A program made the translations under genes and the position numbers. From Polytrichum commune (taxonomy: Eukaryota; Streptophyta; Polytrichopsida; Polytrichales; Polytrichaceae): a stretch of 60,000 nt of DNA. Below the pieces are notes generated by a model. That model was not told where the DNA came from. It worked only from the letters and a program-made list of their open reading frames with translations, and searched no databases. Of this stretch, positions 53,601 through 60,000 are shown piece after piece; the first letter of the stretch is position 1; each line of letters begins with the position of its first letter. Location: positions 1,740,501 through 1,800,500 of the forward strand of contig OX485808.1 in assembly GCA_950295325.1 (NCBI GenBank), given 5' to 3'.

Positions 53601-53867
53601 CTAGAGGGAATGCGCGAGATAGAATCTTTGGTCACTCAGGACAGGGCGTTGATACCATTTGCCCTTGCCCATGTGAACAATGTCAAAGGTAAAATATTTG
53701 ACAGACAAGCCAAAGCCCAAGCAGGATTATTGCATCCATTATCGCAACCACAGTTTGAGCCCGGTGAGTGCGACAATAACACGAGACGACATCCCAGTTT
53801 TTTGGAGCGTTCTAGGTACAAGGTGGGCAATGTTGGTAAAAAACGAAAGATTGGTACATCCAACTAG
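50700..53867 (+). pseudogene. MULE transposase with SWIM zinc finger, four exons, three stops
   Basis: Exons 50700-51178, 51317-52262, 52392-52591 and 52694-53867 join in frame at GT-AG introns (GTAAGT donors at 51179 and 52592). Residues 1-45 are acidic (MEVDIVDLGAKY). A Lys-rich segment follows (KKAKKRVEKQNKKADK), then a conserved block CHGSSFVGFRHSLGARLSWR. The DDE core shows KRQIAMDATFGTNEPK (first Asp), SLIVDNAQTELNAIA (second Asp), VPIMLCLWHVRKAW (C-x2-H) and QDTNAAIESYHANLK (likely Glu). The SWIM finger is CDCPMGM then GNICKHQ, and a basic tail KKRKIG follows. In-frame stops are TAG 50847-50849, TGA about 52980 (where GNxN would read Arg) and TGA inside the SWIM finger (about 53364). 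All else is open, so decay is recent. It reads inward from the terminal repeat at 46811. A MULE DDE + SWIM architecture is the autonomous mudrA-like type. Confidence 0.85.
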
Positions 53868-54352
53868 GATTTATATATGTTTTTAGAGGTTGTGGGCCGA
53901 GTTTAGATTATGTTAGGACGACATTGAAAACAACGGATGTTGCACAGATTGATATATGACATTGATAGGATACATTACAATATTACTGGATTCAATGAGG
54001 AAGGCATAAAGTCTTTCCAGGACACCAATGTTGTCCCTGTCCTGTGATATTTTACTAAATTGCTTGTTTTCCAAAAATTCCCAAATGCAAAAGTTTCACT
54101 TAATTATATTCAAAATTCAACAAACAATGACACTTTATTGAAAATGGATAGAGGCCAATGCATCTACACTCATGTGTCCTAAGTGCACATGTCATGGTTC
54201 TGATGTATCATAATTGTGTCCTATTATGATTCAACCTTGCATTGGTTCTACCTTGTCTTATTGTGACATTCCACACCAACACTCTAAGAAATAACACTAA
54301 ATTCTACAACATTATCAACAATTGCATTGCACTCGCCTTCCACCGCCAAAAT
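53868..54352. other. Spacer between convergent transposase and second frame
   Basis: AT-rich 3' flanks of the two converging genes. No further gene or repeat noticed. Confidence 0.5.
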
Positions 54353-56511
54353 CTATGTCTTCTCCACGCCATGGTTAACTTCTGTTGCCTCTTCTCCCTG
54401 AACAACTACTTTCATTTGAGTGTCTCCCATTATGTCCTCGGTCCCCTCCACAACACATTTGTCACTATTATCGAAAGGCGCGCCATCTCTAAGGTCTGGT
54501 TTATTGGTCAGTACCTGTCCTGCACCAAGATTATGTAACTCTTGTCCTTCCAAGATGGCCAAATGAGATGCGCCACTATCACTTCTACTCCATGCGCTCA
54601 ACTTCTCACCGCAAAATTTCATGGAGGACCCATTCATGTCTTTCATGGCTTGAACCATATTTTCTGGCACAGTTGTCCAATCGCCTGTCCAATCCAACCA
54701 CCCTAGCGCATACTGAGTGTCAAAAGACTCTCTAAGTAGCATCACACGGCAAAACGACTCAAGTGCTTCATTTTGTTTGTCCTTTGACGCGTCCAACCAC
54801 ATGACACGAAGATCGTCCTCTTTGTCCATAGCCAACATATCCAAGCAGGCGTTCCAGAAACAATTCCTCATCCAGGACAAGGCCTCAGCCTGCATGGCCT
54901 CAAATCCATTGTCTGTCCTCACAACTTCCAAATATGCCGCGAAATCCTGCGAACTAGTATCCATAGAAGGAAAGACAAGCTGACCGAACGTCAACAAGTC
55001 CTTCATAGCCAACTTCACCTGTGCCATCTTTTCATATACAAGACTAGAAGACACTCCCATTCTAGGACATATCAATGGTGCTTCCACACCATTGAAATGA
55101 CGAAAAAACAATTTCAGAGCTCTCACGAAAGGAGGAGGATGAACCTTCGTCTCTGGGCGTCCAACTTCTGCTCTTATCCACGTTAGAATATCTTGGAACT
55201 CTTCTTCATTGTGTTTGTATGGCAGTTGTAAAAACTCAGGAGCCGGTTTTTCTAGGAGCCTTAGATGCAACGGTGACCAAGACCACAGTCGAACTTCCGC
55301 CTCTAGACTTAACTCTCGGTCATACCTCTCAAGTCCTTCGGTAACATGTGTTGTCCTGTTCTTCTTCAACTTAGCCAAAGACGCTTGCCAAGCATCTAAC
55401 AGCCGGTTGTAAGCATGCATATCAGTCTGATATTGAATAAATGCGGCGATCTCACCTTTGATGAGATCCTCGTCCTTCAAACGGAATGCTTCCACACACC
55501 GTTTCGCTGCCTCATATATTGGCATTGGAAGGTTGTCCTTTAAGTCACAACAACCACAAGTAAGTCCAGGTAAGAGTTGACAACCCTGGACAGCACATGT
55601 CCTAGTCCAATAACTTAAAAATACATTGTTGAGTCTTACCTTGATTTCAGGGTCCATGGAGATTGCCCCCCAAGCATTGAAGACCCTCCTGCCTAATAAT
55701 CCAGTTGCATGTAAGGTTAAAATTGCATCCTTGGACTTATCTTTGCAATGCAGAAGGTCCAAATGGATAATATCACCTGTCTGTTCAACTAGGCTGTGTA
55801 GACCAGAGATTTTAGATGGTTTCCTTGGCGATCTTCCAAAGTCAGTGTCTGGAAACTTTTCTATTGCCTCTGTCCACAACTTCCTTGACAATTCGCGCCT
55901 AGGGTCCAACAGAGAAGGAGACCTCGCATCCGCGGGTTTAGACAAACTGGTGGTCGTCATGTTCAACCACGGAAGCAGAATGGTTTCATTCAGAGACATG
56001 GAGGTATTCTGATTCACTGAATCCTGAAATGTAGAGCTTGGAGTTTGAGCATTAGATGGCTTTGGAGCTCCGGAAGATTGTGGTGTACTAGTTCTTAATC
56101 CCTTATAAGGTCCTCGTTCATGCTTCACACGACCATTCTCCTTGCACTTGCTCTTGTCCTTGTCCTTGCTCTTGTCCTTGCTTTTGTCCTTGCACTTCTT
56201 TTTGGATACCACCGTGTCTTGGGTCTGCTTGTCCAAACGTGGCCTCCTATCCATTAACTCCTCGCGAATCGACTTTTCAATCTTCCTTTTTTTGACAACC
56301 GGTTCCAACAAAGAAGCACCACTAGATACATCGCTGCTCAAAGTTACGACATCCTCATTATCGACACTCTCCACCGAAGGTTTCCCCATAGGCCTTTCCC
56401 CACCATTACCACCATTTTGCCAAGGCAACTTCATGTTATACTTTTTGAAGACAACTGCGATTTCCACGTTCCCTTTGGATCCATTAACTGGGAACATCTT
56501 CAATGGCCCAT
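54353..56511 (-). CDS. Uncharacterised second gene of the Mutator-like element, 5' truncated (719 codons)
   Basis: Open minus-strand frame from the LTR edge at 56511 to the stop at 54353. The N-terminal end is missing: the frame runs into the LTR of copy 5 (TSD would be CCCAT, 56507-56511). Visible features are a basic segment with a KDKSKDKSKDKD-type repeat and KKRKIEK (likely nuclear signals), a Ser/Thr/Pro linker, and a long alpha-helical C-terminal part. That part has CGCCDLKDNLPMPIYEAAKR, FIQYQTDMHAYNRLLDAWQA, DILTWIRAEVGRPETKVHPP and LRVMWLDASKDKQNEALESF. I recognise no domain. The convergent layout with the transposase resembles the mudrA/mudrB arrangement of maize MuDR, but I see no similarity to MURB, so that is analogy only. 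No stop codon interrupts it. Confidence 0.65.
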
Positions 56512-57483
56512 TGTCGCGCACCTCTCCATGAGGAGTGCCCGAAACACCATGGGCACAAGGGGGACCCCGGAGTGACACCCGGGACTTGTGGCGCCGTTGG
56601 TGAGAGGACCCAAGTGATCCTAGTGTGGGTGAGGGCCCCGGGCGTTGGGAACGCCTCCCACCCACGAAGATTAGGAGGCACAAGGGTAAGGCCATGAGTT
56701 ATGCGTAGCTCATGGCGTGGTGATTCTAGAAAGCTCAAGAACACCTCAATCGGAGGTGTGAGCTAGGAGTTATGGCCATTTGAGTGGGGCGCTGTCCCGG
56801 GACAGCGCCCTGCTACAGCAGTGCCTGGGAGTGATTCCCGGGACTGCCAAGGTTCAAACAGGCATAACTTCCTCAAGACTTGCCCGAATGGGGCAAGTGA
56901 GGAGTCCATCGGCATCTACGTGAAGCGTAGATGAAGATGAAGTGGTTGGTTGTTATGATCAGACATCATACAAGGAAGTTATGATGGTCTGAAGCTGCTG
57001 GGGGGTTCTATGCCCAGCAGCTAAAGGAAAATGTCCACTTGGCCCCAACTCTTGGTAGAGAGACAAAAGGTTGGTTGACGGTGGGGTAGGGGCCCCGCGT
57101 GAAGTCCTAGAGGCTTATATGGGTGAGGTGGTGTGGCCTCACCCACCCGAGGCCGAACGGCACGGCCTCCATGGGCATTGGCCCTATGTGAGGCCATAGT
57201 TGCCTAGTATGGTTCGGGTTGTTGTAGTGTTGCTCCGGCAATGCGATGATCAACATGGGATTGGACTTCCATGGATGGAAGTCCACATCTAGGAATGGGT
57301 TACCGATTAAGGGGTGAGTCCCGAAAGCAAAGTAGGAGGGTTGGTTCCCTCCTATGAACTATAAGGTCCGGGGTAGGAGGAGCTAACCATTAGCATGGCG
57401 GAATGCGAATGGTTAGCGCTCGTAACCTTTGCTAGAATTGAAAATTGGCAAGATTGCTAAGGGGGTTAGCAAGGGTTGCGACA
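56512..57483 (+). repeat. 5' LTR of copy 5
   Basis: 972 bp with all family hairpins; the 24-bp palindrome near 56790 is intact. Confidence 0.93.
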
Positions 57484-57485
57484 CT

Positions 57486-57497
57486 TGGTATCAGAGC
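57486..57497 (+). other. Primer-binding site (initiator tRNA-Met), copy 5
   Basis: TGGTATCAGAGC two bases after the LTR. Confidence 0.92.
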
Positions 57498-57523
57498 AGG
57501 GTTCCAATATTTGAGCTAGCACT

Positions 57524-58794
57524 TTGAGGGAGACATGGCTATCAAACGTGAGGGTTATTATGGTTAGCCCGGGGTTTCCAAAAGGTTGTGAGGCTCAAAT
57601 TGGAACAAAGATCATGTGTAAAGGGAATTTGACCATACCATTGGTTCTAATGACAATGGTGGGCATGATGGTGGATTCGGTAAGGAAATTGGTGGAGTCC
57701 TTTGAAAGGGCTCCCGCACACCTCAAAAAAGCATTTGGGGCCTAGAATACCGAATGCACCCAAAACCTTGGAGGGCATTAATGTTGGATTGAAATTCCAA
57801 TTCGAAATGCTTGGAAGGTATTGATGTTGGAATGAATTTGGTGGAAATGAGGCGTGCGGGCCTCTTAAGGCGTATATGCGCGAATTTCACACCCAAATGA
57901 ATTGTGCATCTTAGATGAACGAGTTTTCTAAGAAGTACATCGTTTTAGATGGGGTTTCAAAAGCGGGTGGTGAATACCAAGTTCAAATTTCCAAAAGTTT
58001 ATTGAGGTTGTGGCGGGGATCATCAAAATTGCAACGAGCCTTAAGGCCGATGACCCCAATAAGAAATTTGGTGGTGCCTTACAACAATGGACGTTGAGGG
58101 GAGATAGGTACCACGCCAAATAATACTTATGCCGCGGACCGAATGTAAGACGATGGCATTGTGGCCAAGGCTAGTAGCCTTAAGCCGAGCCCAAGTCTTT
58201 TGTACTTTGAGGCTCAAATGAATGGGACAAATGTCTCATGGGTTGATAAAGAGGCTACCAATCCTTCTTGAGCCCAAAGCTCGCAAGGGAGTTGGGGCTT
58301 GCCGATTGATAGAGCGGGCAAGCCCACCAAGGTGCGGTTTGGAAAGGGCGAACCGCATGAAACAAAGGAGGCCGCGATGCATGTAACTTTTCAATGTGGG
58401 ACATTGGATTTTTGTCAAAATTTCACACCATGTGAAATAGATGAAATGCATGTCATTGTGAAGGCTGCCTTCTTTGGAACTCACATGATAGATGTGAGGT
58501 GCAAGCCGGTGAGCTTGCGGTGCATTTGTGATGTCTTGATGGCAAAGAATTGCACTACAAATTGACAAGGACTCCTATGGTAGGAGGAACCAACTCGAAT
58601 TTGGTCTTAATGGACCAAATGAATAAACGGAAAAACATAATAATAATGGTCGTGGTTCAATTGGAGCAACTCCAAGGAACTCATGGGGAGGCTAGGAAAG
58701 ATAGGCCTCCCCAAAACCACATTGGTGGGATGTTGGTGAGGTACAAGGATGTATTCACCAATGTGTTGTCCAAAATGTTACCGCCAACGAGTGG

Positions 58795-58828
<34 letters not shown>

Positions 58829-58913
58829 TGCTCAACGAGAGATTGAGTTCTTGAGGTATGTGATGACAAAGGAAGTTGGTGGACGAACATGAAATATGTC
58901 AAGGCAATCCAAG
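57524..58913 (+). pseudogene. gag-like, protease and RT-start remnants, copy 5
   Basis: Gag-like blocks (MVDSVRKLVESFERAPAHLK at about 57660) are followed by one 57-bp unit. The protease remnant has a D-K-E site (VDKEATN, about 58240) and EIDEMHVIVKAAFFGTHMID. The RT start is VRYKDVFTNVLSKMLPPT (about 58735). The usual short link to the RT tail follows but is disrupted by 32 A residues. Frames are broken throughout. Confidence 0.65.
58795..58826. repeat. Run of 32 A
   Basis: An uninterrupted A tract where sibling copies read GTGAAAAATAACTTTGCTC. It sits inside the RT remnant, not at a transcript end. Confidence 0.95.
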
Positions 58914-59113
58914 NNNNNNNNNNNNNNNNNNNNNNNNNNNNNNNNNNNNNNNNNNNNNNNNNNNNNNNNNNNNNNNNNNNNNNNNNNNNNNNNNNNNNNN
59001 NNNNNNNNNNNNNNNNNNNNNNNNNNNNNNNNNNNNNNNNNNNNNNNNNNNNNNNNNNNNNNNNNNNNNNNNNNNNNNNNNNNNNNNNNNNNNNNNNNNN
59101 NNNNNNNNNNNNN
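58914..59113. other. Assembly gap of exactly 200 N
   Basis: A round length suggests a gap of unknown true size. Homologous family A pol sequence lies on both sides but in opposite orientations. Confidence 0.98.
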
Positions 59114-60000
59114 ATTTCTTTCACAAGTCGCACAAGGTTTGACAACCTTTAAGCTTAATGCTCCCATATGCAATGGGCATCCATCTTGGATCAACATCCG
59201 CCAATGGTAAAGTCACTCGCCCCCGTATGCATCTCAAAAGGTTTGTCAAATTTCGCAAACTTGAGCACGGGCGGCGAAGAGAGCTTGCTCTTAAGCTCCT
59301 TAAAGACTTGGTAACAAGGCTCATCCCACTCTTGGGATAGCCATTTCTTGCACAAGTTGGACAAGGTCGGACAACCATCGAGCTTCATGCTCTTATATGC
59401 GAAGGGCATCCATTTTGCCTCAACATCCGCCAATGCTAAAGTCACTTGCCCCCGTATGCACCTCAAAAGGTTTGTCAAACTCCACGAACTTGAGCACGGG
59501 TGGCGAAGAGAACTTGGTCTTAAGCTCCCCAAAAGGCTTGGTGGCAAGGCTCATCCCACTCTTGGGATAACCATTTTTTGCACAAGCCGTACAAGGTTCG
59601 ACAACCATGGAGCTTAATGCTCCCATAAGCAATGGTCATCCATCTTGGACCAACATCCGCCGATGGTAAAGTCCTTCGCTTCCATGTGCATCTCAAAATG
59701 CTTGTGAAAGCTCGGGAACTTAACCACATCTTGTGAAGGAAACTTGCTCTTGAGCTCCCCAAAGGCTTGGTGACAAGGCTCATCCCACTCTTGGGATAGC
59801 CATTTTTCCAACAAGTTGACTAAGGTCCTAGCAACCTTAGAAACACCTCGAATGAAGTGGTGGTAGTAGTTGGCTAGGCCAACAAATGACCTTAGCCCTT
59901 CTCTTGAGTCAAGGGCCAATTCTCCTCTTGGATTGCCTTGACATTTGTCATGTTCATCCACCAACTTCCTTTGTCATCACATACCTCAAGAATTCAATCT
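59114..60000 (-). pseudogene. Family A pol fragment, minus strand
   Basis: Minus-strand RT tail (SFVGLANYYHHFIRGVSKVA at about 59850-59910) followed by three or more 228-bp RNase H modules (marks near 59331, 59561 and 59789), each with KWLSQEWDEPCHQAFGELK and FEVHTGASDF-like sequence. 59929-60000 repeats, in reverse, the sequence left of the gap with a few differences. It is cut by the gap and the window edge. Confidence 0.82.

Larger units (their letters stand above)
56512..58913 (+). mobile_element. Family A retrotransposon, copy 5 (5' part up to assembly gap)
   Basis: Plus-strand element with 5' LTR 56512-57483, primer site, gag-like and protease regions and the RT start, entering a run of N at 58914. 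It inserted into the second gene of the Mutator-like element. Confidence 0.88.

Noticed and set aside
56512-56695. Extension of the unknown second MULE gene by about 60 codons into the LTR
   Set aside because: The extra residues are the standard LTR translation; the true 5' exon is displaced by copy 5.
58681-59210. Open frames of up to 154 codons spanning the gap
   Set aside because: They are open only because the run of N is read through.

Overview
The window looks like repeat-dense nuclear DNA of a land plant with a large, transposon-rich genome. The evidence is chromodomain Ty3/gypsy elements primed by initiator-tRNA-Met, Mutator-like elements with 9-bp target-site duplications (TSDs), plant-style GT-AG introns, and a spliced gene of the DUF7869 type. 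I recall relatives of that gene and of the SWIM transposase mainly from ferns, lycophytes and bryophytes, so a seedless plant is my guess, at low confidence. I saw no tRNA, rRNA, CRISPR array or ordinary housekeeping gene.

One gypsy family (family A) makes up about half of the sequence. Its LTR is about 973-993 bp, begins TGTCGCGCACC and ends GGTTGCGACA. Copies: copy 1 (1-4211, minus, cut by the window edge); copy 2 (8983-15294, plus, with the rest of its 3' LTR at 46135-46810); copy 3 (15476-28629, minus, TSD GTCCG); copy 4 (18698-25330, plus, TSD CTCTT, nested in copy 3); copy 5 (56512-58913, plus, running into a gap of N); a pol fragment after the gap (59114-60000, minus); LTRs without internal sequence at 4583-5556 and 47005-47977; and an LTR stub at 4488-4582. 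Every copy that covers the region lacks the reverse-transcriptase core and has D-K-E where a protease should have D-S/T-G. The family therefore appears to be a non-autonomous lineage that keeps its integrase and chromodomain.

From left to right: copy 1; a broken methyltransferase-like gene split by LTRs (4212-6508); an element with inverted 86-bp palindromic arrays (6720-8982, continued at 46041-46134); copy 2; the left end of a Mutator-like element (15295) carrying nested copies 3 and 4; then 28.6-34.2 kb with an intact two-exon DUF7869-type gene (30240-33304, minus) beside a 79-bp palindromic satellite. At 34232-44610 lies a composite with LTRs in inverted orientation around a gag-protease-integrase reading frame that has lost RT and RNase H. 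After AT-rich sequence come the array remnant, the missing half of copy 2's 3' LTR, and the other end of the Mutator-like element (46811). That end contains a 1.6-kb non-autonomous MULE, itself hit by a solo LTR and a 400-bp TA-type MITE. The Mutator-like element continues with a four-exon SWIM-type MULE transposase (50700-53867, plus, three stop codons) and a convergent uncharacterised 719-codon reading frame (54353-56511, minus) that copy 5 interrupts.

The main structural result is that the Mutator-like ends at 15295 and 46811 share the TSD CTGGTACAG, and the copy 2 LTR halves around them share the TSD CCTTA. The right-hand half is inverted relative to the left. A single nested insertion has therefore been split by an inversion, or by a mis-oriented contig in the assembly. 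The inferred order of events is: 86-bp array element, then copy 2, then the Mutator-like element, then copy 3, copy 4, the small MULE, its solo LTR and MITE, and copy 5.
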